Positions 11,931 to 24,170 of a DNA stretch of 64,000 bases are shown here, in pieces; within the stretch, counting starts at the first letter, position 1; every line of letters starts with the position of its first letter. Both the position numbers and the translations under genes were made by a program. Source of the DNA: Primula veris (lineage: Eukaryota > Streptophyta > Magnoliopsida > Ericales > Primulaceae); assembly GCA_963682055.1 (NCBI GenBank), contig OY821745.1:22813342-22877341 (forward strand). Direction: 5' to 3'. Under the pieces are notes generated by a model. It had not been told where the DNA came from. It saw nothing but the letters and a program-made list of their open reading frames with translations, and did no database searches.

Positions 11931-12570
11931 TCCATGTTTTGGATTTTCCCTTCGAGATGAAAGATCTTGGGAAGACACGGTAGTGACTCGATCTGATGAT
12001 CAAGTCCCGTAAAGATTGAATCTAAGTCCATGATTCAGATTACACCCAGAAGGTGTTATGACGCTAAGTCATCAGATTCTACCATGATCGTTCAATCACT
12101 AGACATTGATATAGGATCCGGTCCATCCGAGATGAGACAATAAAGACATATTGTACCACAATATTCATATCTAAGTACAATAAGCGCATCATTGTGCTTG
12201 GTCTAATGTGCTAGGACGAACATTTCGTCTGCTCTTAATGGTATAGCTCGACACAACATCGCGCTAACACGCTGCCATCAAAATGGCATAAAGGACATTT
12301 TCCCATTACCCTAGGGTAACTGTGGATGAGGGCTTGTCTTATCCCATTGTGTCATCCAGTGTACCTATCCCCTTTTTGATACTCGAATTAACGCAGCCCT
12401 TTTTAAGTTATACCGATACCGGTTACTTATCAGACCCGCATAAGAGATATTGCAAGTATGGTTATGTCTTTATCATTGGGAATAAACGATATCTTGTAGG
12501 TCTTGTTAAAACTCCAAACGAATCACTCTGATCTACTCGTGCTCTATGAGACGACTAAAGAGTGTATATG
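11931..12570 (+). pseudogene. Copia-2 RT/RNase H remnant
   Basis: Translating short stretches in shifting plus-strand frames gives recognisable Copia pieces. A Phe-Glu-Met-Lys-Asp-Leu-Gly motif sits at about 11950-11975, the usual post-YVDD block follows, and RNase H-like sequence (Tyr-Leu-Ser-Asp-Pro-His-Lys, then Gly-Tyr-Val-Phe) lies at about 12430-12475. Stops and indels are frequent. No function is expected. Confidence 0.7.
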
Positions 12571-12739
12571 GTTTCGAGCTAGTATTAGCCATATTTGAAT
12601 TACATATGCTCTGTCTCACGATCCAGATAAAACACTTATCTTATTTGAGGACAACTTATTGTCATCTATCAAGAGAGACATGACTAGATTATGCTATTTA
12701 GCATTTCTTGCCGAAATAAATCTTCACATATAAAGTTTA

Positions 12740-12990
12740 AGAGCATCCAGTTGAATGCTCGTTCTATTTCACATTAGATTTTCTTGCATCCAGTCGTGTG
12801 CAAGTAAATGAAGCATCCAGTCGAATGCTCGTACTCTTTCTTGAAATATGAAATTCTTACACCCAGTCATGTATAAGTGAAGGGGAGCATCCAGGAGAAT
12901 GCTTATTGCACTAATTATTACTTAGTCGAAATTCTCGCACCCTGTCGTGTGCAAGTGAGTGAGAGCATCCAGTCGCATGCTCGTGTACTT
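12740..12990 (+). repeat. Imperfect repeats in the Copia-2 3' region
   Basis: Alternating units of AGCATCCAGTCGAATGCTCG and a GCAAGTG-ending unit recur about every 50-60 bases, three to four times. The first unit is a partial inverted repeat (AGCAT...ATGCT). Confidence 0.75.
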
Positions 12991-13487
12991 TTTTTGTCCT
13001 TAGACCAAGATTTTTTCCTAGTGGGTTTTCCTTGGAAAGATTTTTGCGAGACACGTTCCCATCATATCTCACTTAAGATTGCCAAAATTAGGGGGAGTAT
13101 CATGTTGTATAGTTCTTACCACTGTGTACTCTTTTGTCCTTCGACTAGAGGTTTTTCCCACTGGGTTTACTCTAGCAAGGTTTTGATGAGGCACCTGTTT
13201 TGTGGTTGATCCCCTACTACTACCACTGTTGCACTTTTTTTCCTTCGATCAGTGATTTTCCCATTGGATTTGCTCTAATAAGGTTTTGATGAGACACACT
13301 GTTTTATGGTTAGTTATTTACTTGCAATTTCGGTCTATATCATTTTACAACACAGTTTGTCCTAGGTACCGGTTTTGTCCCACGCTGGGTTTTCTGGCCC
13401 TACGGTTTTATGTGTTTAGCTCTGCGAACGAACTCGACTCAGATCGACTGCATGAAGACGAAGAAATCAAGACGTCCAAAGGGGGAG

Positions 13488-13730
13488 TGTTGTAAGATAT
13501 TATTGGTCATCTTGGAAATTACTCTATTGGGCCTATCTTGGGCTTTTCTAACATATATAACCCTACCATCTATTAAATAAAGAGGGTTAGTAGATCTATT
13601 GATGTATATCTGTACACATATGAATAAATAAAGTCTCTCTTATTGTTGTCTCTCATAACTCTCTCTATATCTATGCATATGTCTATATATATATACATAT
13701 ATATATAACGAACTAACATGTCACACAATA
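13488..13730 (+). repeat. Copia-2 3' LTR
   Basis: Begins TGTTGTAAGATATTATTGG directly after the polypurine tract and ends at AATA (13730), followed by the TCTTT duplication. Confidence 0.88.
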
Positions 13731-14069
13731 TCTTTCAAATATTATCATTTATGAGGTTTAGTTTTCAAAAGAAAAAAAATTGTTATAAAAAACGGGTCAA
13801 ATGGGTAAAAAGTGCAAATTTGTATATGAATTGTATTTTGAATGAAGCGACCCAATTACCATCCCTATTCATAACCCACTTCCCATTTTTGGTGTAGACT
13901 GGATCACAATTCAATATTGTTTCCTATTTAGAAAAGAGAGATCCCAAAAAAAATAGCAACGTTTCACATTATAACATGTTGAAATTAACAAACCAACACT
14001 GTAGGAAATTTGAAAAGACCAGGACTGTTATCCTGACTTGAGTACACATTCTTATTGAACAATCAAAAG

Positions 14070-14255
14070 CAGGGGGAAGCTAAGTGGGGACGATCGGATA
14101 CCACGGCACCCCCCTATATTTTAGAAATCCCAAGTGACGTAATTTTTTTTTACTATAATTTCTTTTTAGGTGTAGATTTGGCACCCCCATAAAAATATGT
14201 TACTTGTACATATATTTTGGCACCCCCCCATTTACACATTCTGGCTTCGCCCCTG
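14070..14255. mobile_element. hAT-family MITE, 186 bp
   Basis: Ends are CAGGGGGAAGC and, inverted, CAGGGGCGAAGC. Flanks are a perfect 8-bp duplication ATCAAAAG (14062-14069 and 14256-14263). Non-coding. It lies just past the 3' end of the P450 gene. Confidence 0.9.
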
Positions 14256-14307
14256 ATCAAAAGCATATAATTTTGAAGTGGCAGCGGTATATCTCACACT
14301 TCATGAC

Positions 14308-14923
14308 TTAATTAGATTGTTGAAGAGTGGGAACCAAGATCAAACCATTCTTCCTTTTAACAGTCAGACCGAAAGACTCTTCCATGTCTAATTCTTCAAC
14401 TTTGATTCCGTTGGCAGGTTTCCAGTCGAAATGAAAAAGCAATTGTGCCAGCGCAAGCTTTACGCCTGGAAGAGCAAACGAAATCCCAGGGCAAATCCTT
14501 CGTCCAGCTCCAAATGGAATGTACTTAAAATCCCTCCCTCGGAAATCTATGCCACTCTCAAGAAACCTCTCAGGGTTGAATTTCTCCGGGTCAGTCCAGT
14601 GTTTGGGATCTCTCCCTATCGCCCAAGCGTTAACAATAACTTTGCTCTTGGCTGGGATTCGAAACCCGTTTATTTCACATTCCTCACTATTTTGTTTGGG
14701 GGTTAGGAGTGGGGCAGGAGGGTAGAGCCTTAAGGTTTCTTTGATAATGGAGTTTAAGTATTCGAGTTCATCGAGACGTGCTTCAACCACATTAAGATCT
14801 TTTCTAAATACCCGCCTCACCTCGGCTTGAGCTCTTTGCATTATTGGTGGATTTTTTTATCATTTCGGACATTCCCCACTCTATGGCAGTTGCTGGCGTA
14901 TCACTCCCACCGCCAAAAACATC
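14308..14923 (-). pseudogene. P450 exon 2 (I-helix to heme loop), frameshifted
   Basis: Starts after a clear acceptor (CTCAG at 14928-14924) with Asp-Val-Phe-Gly-Gly-Gly-Ser-Asp-Thr. The frame breaks at the T run at 14852-14858. The remaining 177 codons from 14841 to the stop are intact and include ExxR (about 14735), PERF and the cysteine heme ligand (about 14500). Confidence 0.88.
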
Positions 14924-15125
14924 CTGAGATCATGAACTTCAAATTAGATCAGCCTTTATTAAGAGTCGGTCCTATGGTTAAATGTTTCTGGTATCGGGTT
15001 TTAGGGATCAAGATGATCTATTCTGAACTTACCAAAATCAAAAATAGAAAAAATAAGTAGACTAGTCCCCAGAAGTTTTGAACTTGTGACCTATTGATTG
15101 AGAGTAGGCTGACAACTACGGTACA

Positions 15126-15311
15126 CAGGCGCGAAACGAGGATTTACTTATGTGGGTGCCAAAATTTACATAAGCTACTAAATTATGTGAAAAAAAATGA
15201 GATGTGTCAAATCATCGTTTTTGACATATTTTTTTAGTGAGAATACATGATAAAAAGTTAAAAATTCATAATTTTTGGAATTATGGGGGTGGCGGCGTCC
15301 CCCTTCCCCTG
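15126..15311. mobile_element. Possible hAT-family MITE in the P450 intron
   Basis: The left end CAGGCGCGAAACGAGG and the right end CCCTTCCCCTG resemble the 14070-14255 MITE, and both contain a GGGTGCCAAAAT-like block. The 8-bp flanks do not match well (ACGGTACA, ACGTCGGT), so the borders are uncertain. Confidence 0.4.
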
Positions 15312-16089
15312 ACGTCGGTTCATATGCATGCAGTTTTGACATGTATTTGCACTAACCGGTCATGACTAAGCAGGCTCGCTTCTTTGGCTTGGGCTGGCCA
15401 TGCCTAAATGATTTCATTCACATACGAACCATAACGTATGGCATACTAGGTTTACTTTTCTCAACTTTGTCAAAGATGCTTTTAAGTTTGCATCAAAAAA
15501 ATGTTTGTCAAATACAGAGTTATCGCCCAGAAATGTAGTGACAAATAAGATATTGCAGAAATGAGAAAACACAAAGCGTTGACCGTGGTCTAAAAGAAAT
15601 TTGTAAAGCAAATCAGTTAAATACTACATGCATGCATGTCAGGTACGAATATTTGCGAAATAGTAAAATACAGTAGTAAAAACAGCTAGTTTCTGTATTA
15701 TAATCCGATTTACATAGAGAGAGATTTTTTAGGGCTAGAATTTGGTTACGATACAAGTTTGTTGTTTCGTGAAACTACCTTTAACGGTGTGTTTGAAACC
15801 TGAAAAACTAATGGAAAAATGAAAATAATTTATCGAGAAAACATGTTTTTTGTGTTTGCCTCCATAATAAAACTAGTGGAAAAGAAAACAAAAGAAAGTG
15901 TGAGAAAAGTTTACGTGTAAAATGAGATAAATCATTTTACTTCTAAAAATGGGAGGAAAAGGAAAACAAATAAGAAAAATGATACTAGCTACCTCTCTCT
16001 TTCCTTATTTTCTTTTCTTTTTTATTGATTCCAAACTTACAAACACATGATCGGAAAATGATTTCAATTTAATTTTCCTTACTTTTACT

Positions 16090-16519
16090 TGTTAGGTTAT
16101 TTTAATAACATGACGTGTGGCCTAATTAATTAACACAATTATATTTATGTCAATATTCTTGAATGGCCTAGTTAAGTGATCTAATAAGAATAGCCAAATA
16201 AAACATACGGTATGGTATATGCTTTGTAATGTGTATTACTCAATAGTAAACTAATTAGTTTTTATGTGATTCTAATTAATATTACTATATAAAGAATATA
16301 AGTTTTGGTCTTCAAGACAAATCTCTAACAATTCTCCTCCTCCATTCCCATCAATAGAAAGAGATCCATAGAGATGGATGATTAGTCTGTGGAAGACCAA
16401 TAGCCCATAATCCGCTCTCGTATCCGACATCATGGAAATAAGTTATATATGTATTTGTTTCTATGTAATCTTGATAGTATGACATAAAGTTCTATTCATG
16501 TATATAGATTAAGTTATAA
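16090..16519 (+). repeat. Copia-3 5' LTR
   Basis: TGTTAGG...TAACA, 430 bp. It contains a TATATAAAG promoter-like box at about 16285. Confidence 0.92.
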
Positions 16520-18045
16520 CAATTGGTATCAAGAGCCTATTTTATGTCCGATTATTAAGATTAATCATATTATTGTGATTGTTAAATTTTATGTATAATC
16601 GCATGATTTTAGTTTGTTTTTAAATCCATATTGTTTTCGGGTTTTAATTCAACGTATATGTGTTTTTTTAATAATCACTTATTTTATGATTGTTGTTGGT
16701 TGCATTTTTGTATGTGTTATAAAATATTATGGTATTTAATTTTATATTGATAGATGTAAACTTGTGTTTTAATTTGTTCGGATTGACAGTACTTCTTATA
16801 TGCGTTCGTTATATACTGTTTTTTTTAATCAGGTTTCTTAATTGTGATTGTTGAATTTTATCTGCACACATGTTTAAATCCATACGGTATTTGGCATTTT
16901 ATTTTGTCATGTGTTTTCATTAATCATTGATTATATGATTGTTCTTGATGTTTTTTTTTTTATATTAGGTTTGTTATATATTATATACGTTGCTGGTATA
17001 TGTATATACTGTTTATATTCGCAAATTGCTATATGCGTCAGTCGCACAATTTAGATTGTTATTGTTAATCAAATTAAGTCAAACGATTGTTGAATTCTTT
17101 GGATTCGAGACAAGATCACATGATAAAAATACATTCAATGATACTATGGTATATAACATGTCGTGATTGGGTTAGAACATTAATGATTTGTTTTTTTCTC
17201 CATGTATATATGTACGGAACAAAATTTTGGAAGTTCATATGTATGTTGCAAGGTGTATTATTCACTGAATGCTCTAAATGTTTTTTTAAAATTTTTAGTG
17301 TCTGTGGACTTTACTAATATTTTATGAGTAGCGAAACTGATTAGTTTTGGAATATTCAGTAGACACATGTATGTTTGGGTTGCTACTGTTTGCGGGTGAC
17401 TTGTGGATTTCCATGACAAATATGTACTCATTGGCCTATTATACTTGCTCATAATCAGGATACATTATATGATAGTATTCGTTACTTTACGTGTTAAGAA
17501 ACATATAGATTATAAAAAGTTGTATATCCTTATTTGAGGAGTAGTAATATTAACACGTGTTTTAGTTTTATATAACCGAACAAGAGCTTTCTTATGGAAT
17601 AAGTCATGCACATATATATTTGCTATGTAGTATGGTATTTGCCACGTCAGGATTAATATGGCTGATTACAATTTTTTTATAACTTGTCTGTAAATATTAC
17701 ATATGGTATGTGTGTATTTTTTGTTTATGTGATTAATGATCAGTCCAAAGAAAGGTCATTAATTAGCCGGACAACGAATGCACATGTGGGAATGATGTGT
17801 GATAATTATAAATTTTCCATGTGAACAATACACCGGCCCAAAGGAAGGTTATTGTTTGACCGGATTTATTGTCAATATTTGCTTTCTGCGTTGAGAGTAC
17901 CACTTACAAGTTGATCTTTCTGTCAAAAGACTACACATCAATGTTGTGCTAGGTATCTTGTTTAATTGGGCCCACCACCACTACAGTTGATTGAAATTTA
18001 TGTCTTACATGATTATTTATTTTATTTTATTCTCCATGTTATGAC
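16520..18045 (+). other. Copia-3 primer site and long untranslated leader
   Basis: The primer-binding site (16522-16535) resembles the plant initiator-Met type. The following 1.5 kb is AT-rich and has no recognisable coding sequence. Confidence 0.7.
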
Positions 18046-18438
18046 ATGAATTTCTACTTAATTAAGCTTATATATTTGTTCAATTTTGAATTTATAGTTA
18101 TTGCATCTGCTGCTAATATTACTGTCAACATAAACTCAATTCTTGTGCCTAACGACACAAACCTTAAGAGTTGGAAAGAAAACATTTTGTTTGTTCTCTG
18201 CTGTACGGATATAGACTATGCATTAGGTAAGGATGAACCCGCATATAAAAGTTCTGCTGAAAAAAAGGCAAACTTTGAGAGGTGGGATTGTTCTAAACGC
18301 TTACGTACAATGATCCTAAAGCGCAGCGTTACAGAAGTATTATGTGGCGGTATGCCAAATAAGGTATCTGTAAAAGGTTTTCTTATAGAAATTGAAAACA
18401 GTTTTAGAAATAATCGGAAAAGGACTAAAGATAAGTAA
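18046..18438 (+). pseudogene. Copia-3 gag, N-terminal part
   Basis: A 130-codon open frame. From about codon 20 it matches the plant Copia gag start (Asn-Ile-Asn-Ser-Ile...Asn-Leu-Lys-Ser-Trp-Lys-Glu-Asn). The first 20 codons are probably not native, because the normal start appears lost. The stop at 18436-18438 truncates gag before any zinc knuckle. Confidence 0.75.
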
Positions 18439-19455
18439 ATTGCGGTGGGAACTTCACAACCAAATAAAAAAAAATTCAGGATAAGAAACTTCCCTATTTA
18501 TTTTTGCCAAAAATTTGGGTATGTGAATAAATAATGTTCCAAAACGTCGTATGTCATGTAAAGAAATGTGGACTTTTCACCTTTATTTGTTCTGAAGTTA
18601 ATTTGACTTTTGGCCTAGAATATTTAGTGAGTATATTCAGGTGCTACTACTCACATAAGTGATTCTATGCAAGATTGCATTTGGAGCCGGCCGCCTAGTG
18701 AATATGAAAGATTCATTTATCTGAGCGATTGCAAAGCAGTTATTGTTGAAGCGATTGCCATTTTGAGATTATTTTGATATTGGTCAATTTATTGAATTAA
18801 AAGAGACTTATGTTGTACAGTCATTTAGATGTAATCTGGTTTCTATTTCTGTTTTAGACAATTATAGTTATTTTTTTTCATTTGGTAATACGAAATTTAG
18901 TCTCTTTTTTAATTCTAATTTGGTTGGGAATAGTTATTTGGATGATAAACTATATATGCTGAATACATGTGCTTCATCTAATGAAACCTTGCAAACGAAA
19001 TTAAGAGGTACAAAACGCAATTTTTTAATGAGAATTCTGTCCATATATGGCACAAACACTTACTACGCATCTCAAAAAAGAGAATAAAGAGATTTGTGTT
19101 AGATGGAATTCTTAAACGCTTTGATTACACAGACTTTGATATATGGGTCGAATGTATCAAGGATAAACTGACAAACATAAGGAAATTAAGTGTAAGCATG
19201 AGTTCCGGAATCTTATAATTGATAAATACTTATATGTATGGTCCATTCTCTATGGTTATTTGGAATGTCCAACGGTATTTTATCTTGTTATAGATGACTA
19301 TTCTCATTGTCGTTACTAAGAAAGATCGAGTGGTTTCAAGTTTTATTATCACTCAACTAAATCCTTTTTCGAAACGGGAAATGCAAAAATTCTTAACGAT
19401 GTTGTGTTTGAAGGGGGATAAAAGGTTAGGAATGTTGTCTTTGAAAAAGAGAATT
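18439..19455 (+). pseudogene. Copia-3 gag/protease/integrase remnants
   Basis: Broken frames. The pre-integrase block is recognisable at about 19060-19190 (Gly-Ile-Leu-Lys-Arg-Phe-Asp-Tyr-Thr-Asp-Phe then Cys-Ile-Lys) and the start of the integrase core at about 19270-19310. The sequence then jumps to the C-terminal Phe-Glu-Thr-Gly-Asn-Ala-Lys block at about 19370, so most of the catalytic core is deleted. Confidence 0.65.
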
Positions 19456-20644
19456 TGTTGAACGATGTTCTTCTAATCGATTGTTTTAATGATAACAAAA
19501 TATGTAAAACATGATAAAAGCTCATTTTGCATACTAATCTTTTATCTAGCTTGTTAAAGGTTCGAGATGGAATATTTAAATACGAAGCCAACGGTTCAAG
19601 CGGAACCATAATCGGACTTAAAACGAAGAAGTTACGGGCTTTCGAAGTATAATGAGAAAACCAAGAAATTGCCAGAAAAAACGACCAATCGTTTTGGACA
19701 AAACGACCGATCGTTTTTGGTCCAAAATGTTTCAGTGAGGTCGTCTGAAAAACGACCGATCGAAATGACCAAAATGACCGATCGTTTTTGGTCAAATTTG
19801 TTCCAGTGAGTTCATGATAAAAACGACCGATCGTTTTTCAGAAAACGAGCGATCGTTTTTCAGAAAACGAGCGATCGTTTTCTGCAGAATTCAAAAATTA
19901 GCTTTTTGACTTATTCTAAAAAATTGGGAAAATGCTGAAAACCATTGGATAAAAGCATAACACTTCATACAACGGTAACAAGACCAATTATCCTTCAAAT
20001 AGCCTCCAAATTCATTGTTGAAGGCAACCCAATTCACACACTCAATTAAGCTATCATTTCAAGATCATACTCAAGCTTATACTTCATTTTTTCACTTGTA
20101 TTCATATAAATTCTTGAGTGTAATATTATTGTAATCTTATAAACATCAAGATATTATTTGTTAGTGAGCGATTCTCTTTCGATTCAAATTGTATTGTAAA
20201 TTATAAACTCATTTGTGAGCGAGTGATCGGGTAGAGGCTTTGTAAGCGAGTGTTGCTTAAAAGCTCTAGGTCTTTTTATTCGGGATACTCATAGAGTAAG
20301 GGGGAGCTTAATCCGCGGATTAGCTCGTTAGGGTGTAATCTTGGGAAGAAGATTCTAGTGAAATACTCGGTAGTGTGAATACCGAGGAGAGGAGTAGGCG
20401 CGTTTTGCCGAACCTCTATACATCTTGTGTTATTTCTTTTCTCTTAACTTTTATTTTCCGCACTTATTTATTGCTTAATTTGATTGCTTGCATAGCTTAA
20501 ACTAGCATTAAATAGTTAACAAAATTGTTTAGTTATAAAATCCACTAATTAGCTTAGTTAAAAGCTCTAAGTTTTTATTCCGTGAAAATCGTACGTAAAC
20601 CTTATACACCCCCCCTCTAAGGTTTAGACTCTTACGGACCAACA
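19456..20644 (+). repeat. Sirevirus-like 5' LTR with palindromic motif array
   Basis: 1,189 bp. At 19680-19880 the motif ACGACCGATCGTTTT, built on the palindrome CGATCG, recurs about eight times with variants. The LTR ends GGACCAACA, two bases before the primer site. Confidence 0.88.
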
Positions 20645-20710
20645 ATTGGTATCAGAGCTTAGCTCTTCTATTTATAAAATCTAACGATTTTTTTAGTTTA
20701 AAGATCCGAT

Positions 20711-22348
20711 ATGTCTTCGTACGCTAACTCAAAATCCATAACTAGGCCCCCATTCTTTGACGGTACAAACTATCCGTATTGGAGAGATCTTATGAAAAAT
20801 TTTCTATGTGGTTACGAAATAGACCAATGGATTAGCATAAGTAAAGGCTATAAAATGCCTAGGAGAAATGGTTTAGATAAACTCGTAGAAGAACTCGACA
20901 CGGATGAACGTCATGCATTTTCTCTAAATTATAGAGCTATGACTTCTATAACTTGTGCGCTCTCGCCTAGTGAACATGATAATATTTCCGGTTGTGATAC
21001 CGCTAAACAAATGTGGGATAAGCTAGCTATTATGCACGAAGGAACTAGTCAAGTTAAGGACTCTAAAATTAGCATGCATCTTCATGATTATGAACTTTTT
21101 AAAGTTGATGATGACGAGTCTATTGCTTCTATGTACACTCATTTTACTAAAATTACTAATGATCTAAAAAGACTTGAAAAAGTGTATTCTAGCAATGAGA
21201 TGGTGACAAAGATCCTACGAAGTCTTCCGAGAAAATAGGAATCAAAAGTGACGGCTATTCAAGAAGCCAAGGACATGAACACTCTCTCTCTCGACAACCT
21301 CATAGGATCCTTGAGCACTCATGAACTAGACATGACAACTCGAAAACAAGAGGATGACTCGAAAAAGAAGAAAGGCATCGCCTTTAAAAGTACAACGAAT
21401 AACGATAGCGAAAACGATTCCTCTAGTGAGGATGATGAAATGGCACTCTTCGCCAAACGCTACAACAAGTTTCTAAGTTGGAAAAAGAAGGGCGGACAAC
21501 GATTTTGGAAAAAGGAATATAAGGAAGAGCCTTTCGAAAAATCGAACAAGAAGGATGAAATCATTTGCTATAAATGTCACAAACCCGGCCATATGCAAAA
21601 TAAATGTCCCTTGAAGAAAAAGGACAAGTTCGAAAAGAAAAAGGAATACAAGAAGGCATTCATGGCCGCATGGGAGAGCGATGATGATAGCTCCGACAGC
21701 GACAATGAAGAAGTCGCAAACCTATGTCTCATGGCTAGAGACGACGATACCGAGGATGTAAGCTTCCACTCCTCTAACTCTTCTCTTTCTAGTGATGATG
21801 GTTTTGATATAAATGATGTGTTAGCTTCTTTAGAAAAAGCTAGAGGTAAAAACAAATCGTTTAGAAAAATGTTAATTATTTTACAAGACGAACTTGAAAA
21901 CTTAGCTATAAAAAATGACTCACTCAAGTCTAAAAATGCCGAACGTACCATGAAAAATGATAAGTTAGTTAATGACCTTAGTTCATGTAAACTTAAGGCG
22001 GATAGCGCCGAACTTACTCTCGCTAAGTTCACGAAGGGAAGTAAAATGCTAAGTACTATATTAGCTTCTCAACAAGGCGCGTATGATAAAACCGGTGTAG
22101 GGTACAACCCACTTCTAACGGCAAAGCATAAAAATCTATTCACCAAACAAATGACGAAAAATGAAAATAGACAACCAAATTACTCTCGTAAAAACAACTT
22201 GCATAAAAATGACTTAGTTTATAATCGCTTTATTAAACCAAGCATGCATGTTAAATGTCTTACTTGCAACCGTAGTGATCACTTTGAGGATTATGTCTAT
22301 TGCCCTTATAGATATAAATTAAATAGAAATGACTTGGTTTGTATTTAA
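20711..22348 (+). pseudogene. Sirevirus-like gag with one nonsense codon
   Basis: The frame opens at 20711 with a UBN2/gag-like domain and is interrupted by TAG at 21236-21238, where relatives have Trp. It resumes in the same frame to 22348. The CCHC zinc knuckle is intact at about 21565-21610 (Cys-Tyr-Lys-Cys...His...Cys), followed by acidic/serine stretches and a coiled-coil-like segment. A longer gag than in other Copia groups is usual for Sireviruses. Confidence 0.83.
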
Positions 22349-22424
22349 AAGGGTCGAGACACTAACCCTCAAGGACCCAAAAGTGGATTAGGGTACCAAT
22401 GATCGTTTTGTTTTGTAGGTATGC

Positions 22425-24170
22425 TTGAGGTCAAAAATTAACGAGGACAAGTGGTTCTTGGATAGTGGATCCTCAAGACATATGACGGGAGACAAAACGA
22501 TAATTACTACTCTTGCACCTAAAGACGGAGGATTTGTGACTTTCGGGGATAATAGCAAGGGTAAAATCATCGGTATTGGTAGTATTTCTAAACTATCAAA
22601 TGTTATTATTGATAATGTATTGCTTGTTGATGGTCTTAAACATAACTTACTTAGTATAAGTCAACTTTGCGATTTGGGTCACAAAGTCATTTTTGAAAAA
22701 TCGCATTGCATCATTCATTGTATTTCAGAAAATAAAACTATTCTCATGGGTCAAAGACAAAATAATGTCTATATGATTGATTTGAATAGTTCGGTGGATA
22801 ATGAGGTCAAGTGTCTTGTCACTATCAACGACAATGGTTGGTTGTGGCATAGAAGACTTGGTCATGCAAGTCTTGATTTACTCGCTAAACTTTCTAGAAA
22901 AGATTTGGTAATAGGTTTACCAAAAGCTCTTTATAAAAAGGACAAAATTTGTCACGCTTGCCAATTAGGCAAACAAACGAAGATTTCTTTTAAGTGTAAA
23001 AATATTATTTCTACTACTCGTTGTTTGGAGCTCATTCATATGGACTTAGTTGGTCCCTCCCGGACACTTAGTCTTGGAGGGCATGCATATGCATTCGTCA
23101 TGGTTGACGATTTTAGTCGTTTTACTTGGGTTTTGTTTTTAACTCATAAGCATGATGCATTTAGAGAATTCTCTATTATTTGCAAAAAGCTCCAAACACG
23201 AAAGGGTTATATGATTAAAAGTATCCGAACCGATCATGGTAAGGAATTTGAAAATTCTCTATTTCAAACTTATTGTGATGAAAATGGTATTGATCATAAT
23301 TTTTCGGCCCCTCGTACGCCCCAACAAAATGGGGTAGTAGAGAGGAAGAATAGAACCCTAGAGGAAATGGCACGGACCATGCTTTGTGAAAATAATTTGC
23401 CAAAGTATTTTTGGGCCGAAGCCGTAAATTCCGCTTGTTACATTTTAAATAGAGCCTTAATTAGGCCCATATTAAAAAAAGACACCTTACGAATTATGGA
23501 ATGAGCGAAAGCTCAATATTTCTCATTTACGTGAATTTGGTTGTAAATGCTATGCTCATAATAATGGTAAGGATAATTTAGAAAAATTCGATACTAAGTC
23601 CGATGAAGGAATTTTCATCAGATGTGCTCTATCGAGTAAAGAGTATAGAATTTTTAATAAAAGAACTTTATTGGTGGAAGAATCGGTACATGTTTCCTTT
23701 GATGAGAATTTACCGACGATTGATAAGTCATTAATTGTTCATAATATTAATGTTGATATTTTTCATAATGCATCTTTTTTCTAATCATGATACATCTAGC
23801 TTAGAGATTACGCTTAGTATAGAGGTTGAACCCATTGTTGAAGAAGTCACTATAGAGAGACTTCAAACGGACCTAGAATCTAGTGTACACATTCACGAGG
23901 ATTTGCCTCAAGAATGGAGGTTTGCCAATCACCATCCGCAAGAATTAATCTTGGGTAACCTGGGAGAAAGAGTGAATACACGTTCTTCATTGAGAAATTT
24001 AGTTAATCATCTTGCATTCTTGTCTCAATTAGAGCCATATTCATGAAGCGGAACTCGATGAGAGTTGGGTATTAGCTATGCATGACGAATTAAATCAATT
24101 CGAGCGTAGTAACGTATGGATTTTAGTTCCTAGACCGTGTGAGAAAACCATCATAGTACGAAATGGATAT
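22425..24170 (+). pseudogene. Sirevirus-like pol: protease and integrase, RT lost
   Basis: The frame is open 22425-23504, in a different frame from gag. It has an Asp-Ser-Gly-Ser protease motif (about 22460), an integrase HHCC zinc region (about 22850-22970) and a complete DDE set (Asp in HMDLVGP about 23040, Asp in RTDHGKEF about 23230, Glu in VVERKNR about 23340). A frameshift at about 23490 is followed by recognisable integrase C-terminal and linker sequence. RT sequence starts at about 24060 and stops at the deletion breakpoint in its first block (about 24170). Confidence 0.83.

Larger units (their letters stand above)
9955..13730 (+). mobile_element. Copia-2: decayed Ale/Retrofit-like Copia element
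   Basis: LTRs lie at 9955-10212 and 13488-13730. The element is flanked by perfect 5-bp duplications TCTTT (9950-9954 and 13731-13735). A polypurine tract (AAAGGGGGAG) immediately precedes the 3' LTR. The interior keeps only degraded RT and RNase H, with stops in all frames; gag, protease and integrase are not seen. A Sirevirus-type solo LTR occupies 10595-11772. The RNase H remnant keeps a Asp-Pro-His-Lys stretch typical of the Ale/Retrofit group. Confidence 0.88.
8367..13868. mobile_element. hAT-type DNA transposon remnant, host to nested elements
   Basis: The left end reads TAGTGATGGCAATT and the right end, inverted, reads TAGGGATGGTAATT. These are flanked by near-identical 8-bp sequences, CTCATAAC (8359-8366) and TTCATAAC (13869-13876), differing at one base. 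Eight-bp duplications are typical of hAT. Without the nested inserts the element is under 2 kb and no transposase is recognisable, so it is non-autonomous. It contains three dispersed copies of a stretch around 'ATGCAACTTAAAAAGT' (about 8447, 8552, 9461). Confidence 0.75.

Noticed and set aside
15060..15125. SINE-like B-box text on the minus strand (GGTCACAAGTTC)
   Set aside because: No A box at the right distance and no tail or duplication.
19349..19795. 148-codon minus-strand open frame
   Set aside because: It crosses the border between Copia-3 pol and the Sirevirus LTR, so it is a chance frame.
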